Assembly: GCA_035578175.1 (NCBI GenBank)
Contig: JAQMRL010000006.1
Location: 21,611,506 to 21,675,505 of the forward strand
Direction of reading: 5' to 3'
Source: Catonia carolina
Taxonomy: Eukaryota > Arthropoda > Insecta > Hemiptera > Achilidae
Length of the DNA: 64,000 nucleotides
Shown here: one piece after another, positions 30,972 through 41,490 of the stretch
Layout: each line of letters opens with the position of its first letter
Numbering within the stretch: the stretch's first letter is position 1
Program-made: the position numbers and the translations under genes
The notes under the pieces: model-generated
Databases searched by the model: none
What the model was told of the DNA's origin: nothing
What the model saw: only the letters and a program-made list of their open reading frames with translations

Positions 30972-31653
30972 TCACAGGAAGATTGCCATATTTCCTTCAA
31001 TCCGTCTCCTGCACCTGGGGCAATTCCGCAGTCTCAGCCAACACACTCCGCATGTCACATGCCGGCATGGTAGCAGCACTCGGTTAGGTACTCTATCCAA
31101 ACATACCGGACATCTGACGACGTTCGGATGGTTGTAACAGTCTCTGCACAGTGTGGGCGGTGGCGGTGAGGGGGATGGAGAATGTGACCTGGGTGGTGAT
31201 GACGTTGGCGACGCAGACACAATGGAAAGCGATGGTGAGGCGATCGAGATGGGCTCCCTCTGCGTTGTGGGAGGAGGCACATCATGGTGAATGAATACTG
31301 TCTCCTCATCTTCCTCCATCCACTCTGGATAGTTTCTCGCAAACTCCAGCAAGGATGGAGAACCTTCACGCGATGATTGGGAACCCTCTACATCAGGATC
31401 GGCACCACCCTCTAACAACCCGTCTATTTGGGCGGGTGTTAGTCCTTCATTGTGTTGCGACATCTCTATAACAAAATAGTTAGTATGTAAATAGCGCATG
31501 TATTATACGAAAATAGCATAGAGGTTTTTCTTTTGAGATTGGTGTGGCGCTACACTCACCTACTATCATGACGTAAATTTTGTATAGCAGGTAAAACAGC
31601 ACTATGAACAGTAACGCTATAACGCATAGGAATATTGTTATAGCGTAAATCAT
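30972..31653 (-). CDS. membrane-anchored RING E3 ligase candidate, two exons
   Basis: Exon 2 (31465-30972) encodes an acidic N-terminal part, a Ser/Pro-rich middle and a C-terminal C3HC4 RING. Numbered on the longer ORF, the RING ligands are C130, C133, C145, H147, C150, C153, C160 and C163, with the short spacing of IAP and other C-terminal RINGs. Exon 1 (31653-31560) starts with ATG and encodes one strongly hydrophobic segment of about 20 residues. The intron (31559-31466) has consensus ends (GTGAGT and TTTTGTTATAG), and joining keeps phase, giving about 195 residues with an N-terminal membrane anchor. The RING could also be made alone from ATG 31463. Such proteins ubiquitinate targets at membranes. 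The substrate is unknown. It lies upstream of the CHHC and BIR genes on the same strand. Confidence 0.7.
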
Positions 31654-31930
31654 GCTGTCAACAGAAAATATAAAACGATTTTTAATACTACTACGTTCTA
31701 AGTTCAACTTACAACTAGTCAAAGTCTTAATGTTACAAAAAGATTTTAGGTTCAAAATTTATTTAATTCTACGTTTACGTCGATAACTGTTGTTGCTACT
31801 GATTAAAACAATAGAGTTCAAATTTATTTAACTCTACGTTTACGTCAATAACGTTTGTTGTTGCAGATTACTAAATATTCAGTATGCAGTTACGGTTGTT
31901 GTCGTTGTTGCTGTTGTACCAAAACGGATA
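31654..31930 (-). other. upstream region of the RING gene
   Basis: Acceptor-like CTGTTGACAG directly before ATG 31653. Two ATTTAaTTCTACGTTTACGTC-like direct repeats lie at 31758 and 31819. No ORF of note. Confidence 0.4.
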
Positions 31931-32405
31931 ACACTGGTGTTGGTGGTTGTTGTTGTTGTTGATGTACCAACAACGGCTAAAACTGGTGATGTTACCGTAC
32001 AGACAGCACCCATGTATGAGGTTCTACGTCTTAATTTCATAAACAGATTTTAGGTTTTAATTTTAGTAAAGATTCAAAGTGTATATTTCATAAAGGTGCT
32101 AGAGTCTTTTAAATTTTAAAAAATATTTAAAGTATAATAAAACTCACCTTCAATTAACTGTAGGACCTTCAATTAAAGTAAGATTGTTGCCGGTTGTTGG
32201 TGTTGTTGGTAACTGAAACATACCGAAAACAGAAACATGTAGTCGAGACTAACCAAGAAAATAAATATTTCTTTGAATTCGCTTTGAAACTCGTCGCATG
32301 CGGTTAAAACAAATATCCCTTTATTTTTAGTATGTAAATTATTATTCCAGTATAGTATTTATAATAAGACCAACCTTTACAATATGAGTTGGTGATCTCC
32401 AAATT
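31930..32405 (-). repeat. extra copy of the inner TIR arm
   Basis: Contains a second copy of the leader donor context (GAAG|GTGAGT, GT at 32147), the AGATTCAAAGTGTATATTTC block and GTTGTTG-rich runs also found in the TIR arm at 32405-32890. It lacks the TATA. So the right arm is partly duplicated while the left arm is single. Confidence 0.6.
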
Positions 32406-32858
32406 GCTATTGTTGTTGGGTGTTGATTGTTACCGGTTGTTGGTTGTTGCCGGTTGTTGGGGTTGTTGGTGTTGTTGGTAACTAAAACATACCAAAAACA
32501 GAAACATGTAGTAGAGACGAACCAGGAAAATAAATATTTATTTGAATTCGCTTTGCTAAACTACCGATATGCGGCCAGAACAATTTAAATTAGGTATGGA
32601 AATTGTTATTCCGTACTTGTAATAGTAAACGATAAAACTGGTGTTGTTACAGTTGTTGTTGTTGTTGATGTACCAACAACGGTTACAACTGGTGATGTTG
32701 CAGTACCAACAATGTATTACCTATGTATGAGGTTCTACGTCTTAATTTCATAAACAGATTTTAGGTTTTAATTTTATTAAAGATTCAAAGTGTATATTTC
32801 ATAAAAGTGCTAGAGTCTTTTTAATTTTTAAAAATATTTAAAGTAGAATAAAACTCAC

Positions 32859-33010
32859 CTTCAATTAACAACAGGTAGAGAAGAAGAACTGTCTAGCAGC
32901 GTAGCAACAGCTAGGAGAAGAAGAACTGTATCTAGAAGAAGAACTGTTCTAGCGGTGTAGAGCAGTGGTTATGATACGGTGGGAAAATCGGTGACCTTTT
33001 ATATACATAA
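32859..33010 (-). promoter_or_regulatory. TIR-borne TATA promoter and leader exon (right)
   Basis: On the minus strand: AATTATGTATATAAAAGG, then CCGATTTTCCCACCGTATCA, then a leader ending GAAG|GTGAGT at 32859/32858. It points inward to the RING, CHHC and BIR genes. Confidence 0.7.
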
Positions 33011-33265
33011 TTGTCCTATGCTACTGCATTGGAAACGCTGCGTATGCAGTTCGGTTCATAATAACATGCGGTATGACGTTGTTGGTTTTTAAAATTGAAA
33101 CAAACAACTTATCGCTGACTCGACGACTCGTGTAGAAAAATTAACTGTACATTTAAATTTGCAGTAAACAAGTTGCATCATCTGAATCAATAGTCTTTCA
33201 CGTGCAAAGATAAAAAACGAATGACGTCAATGATAAAAACTAAAGTAATTTTTTGGGGTCAAAGG

Positions 33266-33324
<59 letters not shown>

Positions 33325-33595
33325 AAAGTTCCAAACTCGATTTTCTCCGCAACCGCTGGGCCGATTTTGATGCGGGTGACACCCACGTGACCAGCAGATC
33401 GAGATCTACATGATAAGCCCTAATCCGTAGCCGTATCCCCGATGGAACCTGAGATAGCTTGTAACACGTGACCTGGTTATCGGATCGATGAGGTTTAGGG
33501 CTTATCTTGTAGATCTCGATCTGCTGGTCACGTGGATACCACCCGCATCAAAATCGGACCAGCGGTTGCGGAGAAAATCGAGTTTGGAACTTTGC

Positions 33596-33646
<51 letters not shown>

Positions 33647-33654
33647 ATGGCGAG

Positions 33655-33703
<49 letters not shown>

Positions 33704-34265
33704 AAAAATTTCAAACTCGATTTTATCCTCAACCACTGGTCCGATTTTGATGTGGGCGGTATCCACGTGACCAGGAGCTCGAGATCTACAAGATAAGCCC
33801 TAATCCGTAGCCGTATCCCCGATGGAACCTGAGATAGCTTGTAACACGTGACCTGGTTATCAGATCGACAAGGTTTAGGGCTTATCTTATAGATCTCGAT
33901 CTCCTGGTCACGTGGATACCACCCGCATCAAAATCGGCCCAGCGGTTGCGGAGAAAATCGGGTTTGAAAATTTGCCATTTTTTTTTATTTTTTTAAATTT
34001 TCAAACTTGATTTTCTCCGTAACCGCTGGACCGATTTTGATGCGGGTGGTACCCACGTGACCAGGAGATCAAGATCTACATGATAAGCCCTAATCCGTAG
34101 CCGTATCCCCGATGGAACCTGAGATAGCTTGTAACACGTGACCTGGTTATCTGATCGATGAGGTTTAGGGCTTATCTTGTAGATCTCGATCTCCTGGTCA
34201 CGTGGATACCACCCGCATCAAAATCGGACCAGCGGTTGAGGAGAAAATCGAGTTTGAAATTTTTC

Positions 34266-34298
<33 letters not shown>

Positions 34299-34301
34299 GA
34301 G

Positions 34302-34363
<62 letters not shown>

Positions 34364-34935
34364 CAAACTCGATTTTCTCCTCAACCGCTGGGCCGATTTT
34401 GACGCGGGCGGTACCCACGTGACCGGGAGATCGAGATCTACAAGATAGGCCCTAATTTGTAGCCGTATCCCCGATGGAACCTGAGATCGTTTGTAACACG
34501 TGACCTGGTTATCAGATCGATGAGATTTAGGGCTTATCTTGTAGATCTCGATCTCCCGGTCACGTGGGTACCGCCCACATCAAAATCGGACCAGCGGTTG
34601 CGGAGAAAATCGGGTTTGAAAATTTGCCATTTTTTTTATTTTTTTAAATTTTCAAACCTGATTTTCTCCGCAACCGCTGGGCCGATTTTGACGCGGGCGG
34701 TACCCACGTGACCAGGAGATCGAGATCTACAAGATAAGCCCTAATCCGTAGCCGTATCCCCTATGGAACCTGAGATAGCTTGTAACACGTGACCTGGTTA
34801 TCGGATCGACGAGTTTTAGGGCTTATCTTGTAGATCTCGATCTCCCGGTCACGTGGGTACCACGCGCGTCAAAATCGGTCCAGCGGTTGCGGAGAAAATT
34901 GAGTTTTAAAATTTGGCGGGAAAAAAAATTTGGCG

Positions 34936-35017
<82 letters not shown>

Positions 35018-35019
<2 letters not shown>

Positions 35020-35048
35020 GTCAAGGTCAGGGTCACAGGTCAAGGTTG
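35018..35048 (-). promoter_or_regulatory. nuclear-receptor-like half-site cluster, right end
   Basis: AGGTCAAGGTCAGGGTCAC and AGGTCAAGG follow each other: four half-sites, with TCAAGGTCA exact. It mirrors 16429-16455. Confidence 0.4.
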
Positions 35049-35075
35049 TCCCAGTACAGACATTCTTCCTCTACT

Positions 35076-35081
35076 ATTGTC
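35076..35081. repeat. target-site duplication, right
   Basis: ATTGTC directly after the CT-3' terminus; exact match to 16392-16397. Confidence 0.9.
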
Positions 35082-35189
35082 AAAATTAAAATAGTCACTG
35101 GACCAATGACTCTACCCTAGTGTACACCAACTTAACATAATACAGTTGAGATTAGTCATTACCTAGTATCGCTTTAAAAATACTAACCT

Positions 35190-35635
35190 AACGCCGGTTT
35201 CACACCGCCGCCGCGATATCGTAACAGTGGTTTCGCTGTTGTTTCGGAGTGAAATGACTTTCACACCGGCGTGAAAATTTCATAGCGGTACCGTGTAATT
35301 CCTGGTGCATTTGTATTAATGGTCGATTGACTTCGGTAGTGTTTATACAAAATATCAAGTATTTCTTCTTCAGAAGAAGAGGAAATATGACTCATGAAAT
35401 ATATATCAGGTTGCCTGACTGACTGAATCAATAATTTTGTCGATGTGTTATTCATGGTAATAGTAAACTTAATAAATACTTGCAAAACATAACAGAATGC
35501 AATTTTCTGAAATGTTTCGCTGGCGAAAATCTGTCGACTGCGACAGATTCCGTGCGATACTGTGGTGAACTGGCGAAACTAAGACGGTCGTGTGAAAGGA
35601 TATCGCTGCTCTAGCCGCCTCAACCGATATCTCCG
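35190..35635 (-). mobile_element. possible PIF/Harbinger-type MITE or fragment
   Basis: The ends carry related GCCGGTTTCACACCG-like and TCGTGTGAAAGGATATCGC segments with GC-rich sequence beside them, unlike the flanks. The minus strand reads a short SSSSEEEILDILYKHYR segment, of the kind seen near the start of Harbinger-family proteins. No DDE core. Weakly supported. Confidence 0.3.
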
Positions 35636-35669
35636 TAAGGGGACAACATATTGTTTCGCCTGATTATCG

Positions 35670-36540
35670 AGGTATAAAAGGCACTACTGTCGATTAATTT
35701 ATTAAAGATACCCGAGTTTGAACCCTTGTTTCTTCAAAACAGCTTGTTCAATTTTAACTTACTATACACTAAAATTTAGCTGATTTTAATCTGCGTTGTT
35801 ACACGTTAGTTTCATTATTTTAGCGGTTTTTAATATTTCGATATCAGGATGAGAAAAAAAAGAGCCGGATTTTTGTTGCTGCAACACATTTGATGCATTT
35901 AGAGGCTTATAACTCAAACATCGCTCGACCGATTTATTTGAGATTTCGCCAGAATATAAATCTGTATGTTGTTAGTGTACTTACGATATTTTCAAATTTG
36001 TAGCATCTTTAAATTTTGAGTTATTAGTAAAATTCTAAACCCCTGTTAACTCCGTAACCGCTCATTAATTCGGCAATTTCAAAATAACCATTGTATTCAG
36101 TATAAAAATATTAGTACAAATACATTAATATATGGAACAGCGATTGACCAGTTATTCGGTAGAATTTTTAAAACATTTAAATAATGGTTACTGCTGCGGG
36201 GAGGGAGGAAGAACCAAATGCTACAAATCTGAAATTTTGTACGTACAATAACAACATACAGGTTTATATTCCGGCGAAATCTCAAATAAATCGGTCGAGC
36301 GGTGTTTGAGTTATAAGCCCCTAAATGCATCCAATGTGTTGCAGCAAAAAGAACTGGCTCTTTTTTCTTCTCATCCTGATATCGGAATATTAATAAACGC
36401 TAAAAATATGAAACTAGCATGTAACAACGCAGATTGAAATCAGATAAATTTTGGTGTATAGTAGGTAAAATTAAACAAGTGGTTTTGAAGAAACAAGGCT
36501 CCAAACTCGGGTCCTATAATAAATAAATCGACAGTAGTCA
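35670..36540. mobile_element. fold-back element (about 340-bp arms)
   Basis: 35670-36010 and 36195-36540 are inverted copies with moderate divergence: CTCGACCGATTTATTTGAGA against TCTCAAATAAATCGGTCGAG, and AGTTTGAACCCTTGTTTCTT against AAGAAACAAGGCTCCAAACT. The middle, about 185 bp, is unrelated. It has no ORF. It starts about 600 bp outside the Maverick end. Confidence 0.75.
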
Positions 36541-36548
36541 TAGTAATA

Positions 36549-36778
36549 ATATCTCTTGTGAGAGTAATGAATTTCATTATTCAGCCAGACCCTGTGGTGA
36601 ATGAAGTGAAGGTGTATTTTGGAGGGTGGAAAGTAACTGCTTTTTAGTGAACCTGGCATGCTGATAAGCATTTTTCTTATCAGTGAGGAAGGCATAAGGG
36701 TAAACCACCTTATTTTTTGTTTTACTTAGTAAAGCCTCTAGAGGTTCAAACCAGCTTTTCGGCTGATTACCTAAACAA
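36549..36778 (+). mobile_element. SINE-A copy, 5'-truncated
   Basis: Matches SINE-A from the AGTAATGAATTTCATTAT block to the ACCTAAACAAAA end. Confidence 0.7.
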
Positions 36779-37770
36779 AACTGATAATTTGTAATTTAAA
36801 ACCACGATGTATGTACTAGTCACATCGTTGCTGGGATTTTCTGTGGATTGTAAAAACCCTTCTACTTTTAACAAGCAGGTTTGATGAAGAACTCTGGATA
36901 ATTCTTTATATCACAAACAAATTTATGTTGGAATTAGGGTTTTTATATTATCTGTTGGAATACTGTATCATTTGGTCATTTGGCTATGAAATTCGGAACT
37001 TGTAAACTATTTTCTGAGAAACTACGACGCTGAACAAAAAACGTTTTTTCATTCCCACATTCAAGGAATATTAAAATAACATAGAAAATTTAATAGTCTA
37101 TATGAAATAATTTATGATACTTCCTAAAATTACGCGTATATTCATCCACAAACCATCATTGAGAAATAATTCACAGATTTAATGTAGGTTTCTCTTAGTT
37201 TCATAAGACAAGAATGATAAACATTTATTATTTTATGGAAACCTACCACAAGAATTAACAGCTCATCTGTAAACGATATTTTATTTTACAATACTTACTT
37301 TTAATGTCTTTATTTAAAACTTTAATTACATTTCCACAACTGAAGTTTACCTATAAATTATAAAAAAAGTTTAACTTTCAAAAATTTAGAAAGTACTGCG
37401 ATACAAAACTATTTATTCTTTATATAAATAAACTTTTATATTAAATTTAATAAGAACAAAAATATATTTTATTAGTTTCATAATTAGAAAGTGTAATTTA
37501 ATACTTGGAAATAAATTTGATTAATTAAAATAAAAATTATGATTACTTTAAATTTTAATAGTAAAGTTTTAAAGTCAGAAATATAATAAAATAAATTAAG
37601 GGATACGTTGAACATGATTGTAATATCGCGTAGTAGTTAGGTACGCGCTTTTTAATAGAAGTAGTCTGATGTGAATTGGCTAGTAAAGGCCGAGTTTTAA
37701 TAGTATTCAGTATTCGTTTCTTTTGTATTAAAAAACCTGCCTTATAATCCATTCATTTTCTTTAAAACAG
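36779..37770. other. no gene seen
   Basis: AT-rich spacer. Confidence 0.45.
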
Positions 37771-37774
37771 ACAC

Positions 37775-37992
37775 TATAAAAGACAATTTTAAAACCTGTG
37801 TGGACGTACGGTATACAACTATGGCGGACAATAAGAAATCCCATATTGACATTACAGAACTTTTTCACACAAAATTTATACGAACAATTCTTAGGATACC
37901 GTGGTACATACAGAACAGATATATCTGTAACAACATAGTACTTAACTCAGTAAGACAAGCATTGCACGATTTAGCAGGAACATGCTAACAAA
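37775..37992 (+). pseudogene. Jockey-type LINE fragment
   Basis: Two frames together read KPVWTYGIQLW, then FHTKFIRTILRIPWYIQNRY, the same RT-tail region as 3067-3570. Only about 70 codons remain, with a frameshift. Confidence 0.65.
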
Positions 37993-38041
37993 GATTGAAC
38001 AGGCATTCGAATCATATACTTTATACACTATACTTTAACAA

Positions 38042-38436
38042 GCTGCCCATAACAGACAAGTTGGAGTGTGAAATTATTTGCACTCAATCTGTTAGTTGCA
38101 GGGCTAAAATAAACAGTTCTAATTCTTATTACATGGCCAGCCAATTAAATGACTGAATCATTTAAAAACAGAAGAGGCAGAGGTGTTAAAGACACTAATC
38201 AGAGTAATCTCCTCTGAAAGTAATAAATTTCCTTATACAGTCAGACCGTGTGGTGAATGAAGTGAAGGTTTCAGTTGAAGAGTGGAAAATATGTGCTTTC
38301 CAGAGGGCCAGGCATGCTGATAAGCATACTTTTTCACTCAGTGAGGAAGGCATTCGTAAACCACTTTACTCCTCGTTTTACGTATTAAAACCTCCACAGG
38401 TTCAAACCAGCCTTTCCGCTTATGACCTAAACAACA
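38042..38436 (+). mobile_element. SINE-A copy, full length
   Basis: Complete from GCCCATAACAGACAAGTTGG to GACCTAAACAACA. Confidence 0.75.
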
Positions 38437-40090
38437 CATTTTAATGAGACTCAACCGATATAATGTATTAGAATTAAATAGTACCAGATTTGAATACCAT
38501 TATCTTTCATTTTATAAACATTTATTTATATTTTTTAATTTAAATTTTCAAAGATTTCAAAATGTATATCGTTTCAGAATGTCGAGAACTTCAAAGAGCT
38601 CGTACTCTTCTTGTCATTTCTGCAATATTTCACGACAATGTTAGGTGTAGACAGTTGTGACAAAGTTTTAAAATTTCTTCGTTATGTAGCTGTTGAAAAC
38701 AAAATTTAATAGGCCTACTTATTTTCTCTTTCTTATGTTTTAATTTATGAAATTGTTGTTGTTTTTATTGTTATTAGTATAATTTCTATTGTGGCCGCTA
38801 ATAACCATTAGCAGTTGATGCGACCTTTATAAATAAAATAAAATAAGTATTTATTTTAATTTAAAAAGAACTAATAAACTTTATCTGTAACATTTATTTA
38901 ATGTTATATGTTTTATATTGAATGTTAACTACTTACTGCTCTTCCTTTTTTATAAATTAACAGATTGTTATTTTACTGATTTGATAATAATAAATTTTTT
39001 TTTTAAATAATGGGCTTAATAGTTAAAAATACAAAAGTTAAAATTTAAAGGAAGTGAAAGTAAATATCTGTATCTTAAGGTGAGACTGTATGATGGTTTT
39101 AACTGAAAATTTCGATTTTCGGTTTTTTATGTTTTTAAATTGTTTAGACCTAGTTCAACCCCAAAACTTTAAATTACGTGAAAAAAGTATTTTAATGAAA
39201 AAAATTACGTTTTTAGGAGGTTTACTCAGAAAAATTATCGTGACACCAAGAACGAATATTTTTTATAATTTTATACGGATCGTTTTAGAGCAAAGGGAAT
39301 TTTAGTACTTTAAAAATATCTGCATTACTGTTTTTAATACTCTCAGCCATTGGTTCATTTTTCTAACCAACTGTTGATGGGAAATTCACTTGTTTGTGTT
39401 GTACATTTTATTTTTGATTTGTGCCTTTTTGTTTTTTCGCCTGTTCCCACAAATTTAAATTTTTATCATTTAGGTTTATTTTTCTAGGAAACCATTAAAC
39501 CTACTAGGCTGAAATTTTTACCAGTTATTTATCTTGGATAAATGCACATATTCTGGCATTTTTATGACTTCCCCAATTTCTGGAAAAAATATTAATACCT
39601 ATGTAAAATACCGTAGAAAAAATTTGTAAAAATTTTATATTATACGTTATTCATTCTGTTTTTAACTTTATGGTTCAACAGATTAAATTGAGACAATGCC
39701 AATAGCTAGAGAAATCCGACATCTATAAGTAAGTAAAGTTTCATTTCCCTATTGTTTACCAACCCTGTGAAAAATATACCTAAAAATAGCAAATTTAACA
39801 TTGGCAGGGTACAAAGTACAGTCTCCCTTAAACTTATAAAATATTTACAGAAGAAAACACAAAAAAATATTCACACTAAACTTAGATTGCTGTATCTACA
39901 AGGAAAATCTGAAAAAAATCAATTTAACTTTGAATTTTTGAGCCGAATTACGTCTTATAAATTAATTACTAATTTTACTGTTCGTACAATTTTATTCAAA
40001 TATTTGAAAGTCAAATTTGAAATTTCTTGTTTTACTGTCAAGTTTTATAATTATCGTTGATCAAAGAATTGATCTAAAAGTACGGGAAGT
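38437..40090. other. mostly empty; SINE tail piece at 38785-38850
   Basis: CCGCTAATAACCATTAGCAG with GTTGATGCGACC matches the 3' tail of the tRNA-derived SINE at 45257-45430. The rest is AT-rich; the open frames at 39090 and 39752 show no family motifs. Confidence 0.4.
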
Positions 40091-40099
40091 TAGTACTGA

Positions 40100-40715
40100 T
40101 ACTAACACTAAGAAAACTAAATAAATGGTCGTTGTTGGGTCACGAAACAATATTCTAAATGACAAGGGAGTCACTGATTCGATGCATGACTATAAATATC
40201 TTGACACACTTTTAAAGTTAGATAGTTCACCAGAAAATTATACTTAGGATAAAGTTGGCTGAGGTTGGGGTATCATCAGAATTTTACATTCCGTATGGAA
40301 TAATAACATAAAAAATATTGTAAAACTGCATAGAGAGCCTACCGTTCTTTTTTGAAAGATCCTTTATTTATGACTTAAAAGTTTGGACTCCAAACTCCAA
40401 AATTTTTTAAAGTGTCTGGAGAAGTTGTCATTTGATGGATTGTGCTAAACTGAGTTAGGAATGAAGACATTTCGGAAAGGGTGGACAAAAGATTTTTATT
40501 AATTGAAAAAATTGAAGAAAGACAGGTCATTTAGTATGGTCAGCTGCGAAGAGTGGAGAAGAGGTTGCCACAGAAGATTTGGCTATGGGTTAGTATATAT
40601 TTATATATTTGGCTATGGGTTTAGTATGGGTTCCATCTAGACGGAGAAAGTGAGGACAACCCAAAAAGAAGTGAATATGGATGATGTATTGAGAGGCTGT
40701 AGAGAGGAGTGGTGT
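40100..40715 (+). pseudogene. LINE fragment (RT C-terminal tail)
   Basis: Frames read VRNEDISERVDKRFLLIEKI, then ERQVIWYGQLRRVEKRLPQK, then a degraded basic tail. These are typical of the region after the RT palm in several non-LTR families. Many stops. Confidence 0.6.
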
Positions 40716-40724
40716 AACAGATGA

Positions 40725-40920
40725 AGAAAAACTGACGCAGTTACTAACAGGGCATAGTTGCTTTAGGGCATATTTAACGAGGTTCAAACTGCCGAAATTT
40801 CGACTGTGCGACAGTAAAGAGGAGGAGTCCATTACGCATATTTTTGAAAGATGGCCCTACTTTGGCCTCGACAGAATGGATACATCTGAGAAGATAGGCG
40901 TTGGTTGCACAGTGAATCCC

Positions 40921-40965
<45 letters not shown>

Positions 40966-41490
40966 GCAGCGATGCTGCGGAATGAAGAGAGCTGGAAGTT
41001 TGTCGCTCAGGTTGCGGAGAGGGTGATCGGGAGACTGCGGAGGTAAAAGACATCTGGAGATCAGCGGGATTGCCCTCTCCCACAGTAAATCAATCCTGTC
41101 CCGATGTCAGAAAGTGGGCACACTAATTTCCAGAGCTGGTGATGAAAGAGATGAATGGAAATGAGAGAGTGAAAGTTGGTCAGTGACAACGAGAGGGGAA
41201 TTAGGCTACGGTTCCCTTCCATCCCCGCTGACAGTATGTTAATTTTTTTAACCCGACATTTCCCTTGTATTGTATAAACAGTTCTGAGGGAGGTGGAGGG
41301 TTCTTTGCTGATGTCAAATCAAGTGGCCAGGCGGCGGATTTTTGGTTGGTAGGCAGTTGCGGCCTCCTTGGGGCTGGACGAGGACGCCTCAATTGAGTCC
41401 AACACTACTTCCCCCATCGTGAGGGAGTGAACATGAGTTTTTCCTCGCAGCCTCGGATAAAAAAATAAAATAAAAAAAATAAAAAAAGAG
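40725..41490 (+). pseudogene. R1-like LINE 3' end
   Basis: A frame near 40730-40920 reads QLLTGHSCFRAYLTRFKLPK and then EEESITHIFERWPYF, the zinc-binding segment after RT in R1-clade elements (the first Cys of the usual CxxC pair is kept, the rest degraded). A GA microsatellite (40923-40966), further degraded sequence and an A-rich tail (41456-41490) follow. Confidence 0.65.

Larger units (their letters stand above)
16398..35075. mobile_element. degenerate Maverick/Polinton-type element, cargo-bearing
   Basis: Seen: 18,678 bp, termini 5'-AG and CT-3', a perfect 6-bp flanking duplication, and inverted repeats of about 2.5-2.8 kb. Inside are relics of protein-primed DNA polymerase B and of a retrovirus-like integrase. 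Known: this combination defines Maverick/Polinton elements (and adintoviruses), normally 15-20 kb with polymerase, integrase, FtsK-like ATPase, adenain-like protease and capsid genes. Odd: the ATPase, protease and capsids are not found, and most of the interior is cargo (cyclin relic, metalloproteinase, BIR, RING, CHHC finger, nucleotidyltransferase). The element is therefore non-autonomous as it stands. Several interior genes are open and unbroken, and the TIR arms remain alike, which suggests a fairly young insertion. A SINE-A copy has since entered it. Confidence 0.9.
32540..35075 (-). repeat. right terminal inverted repeat
   Basis: Reverse complement of the left TIR in the same order: GTTGTTG run, leader donor (32858), TATA promoter (33003-32996), poly-A/T blocks, palindromic units with CACGTG, and the terminal half-site cluster ending CT-3' at 35075. 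An extra stretch with TCAAAGGTCAA and poly-T is present at 33250-33320. Confidence 0.85.

Noticed and set aside
31055..31369. His/Pro-rich frame over the RING exon
   Set aside because: Out-of-frame translation of the Ser/Pro-rich part.
16398..35075. A complete endogenous virus
   Set aside because: Capsid, ATPase and protease genes are not found and the polymerase and integrase are truncated.
33488..35120. Open frames in the right TIR
   Set aside because: Same reason as for the left TIR.
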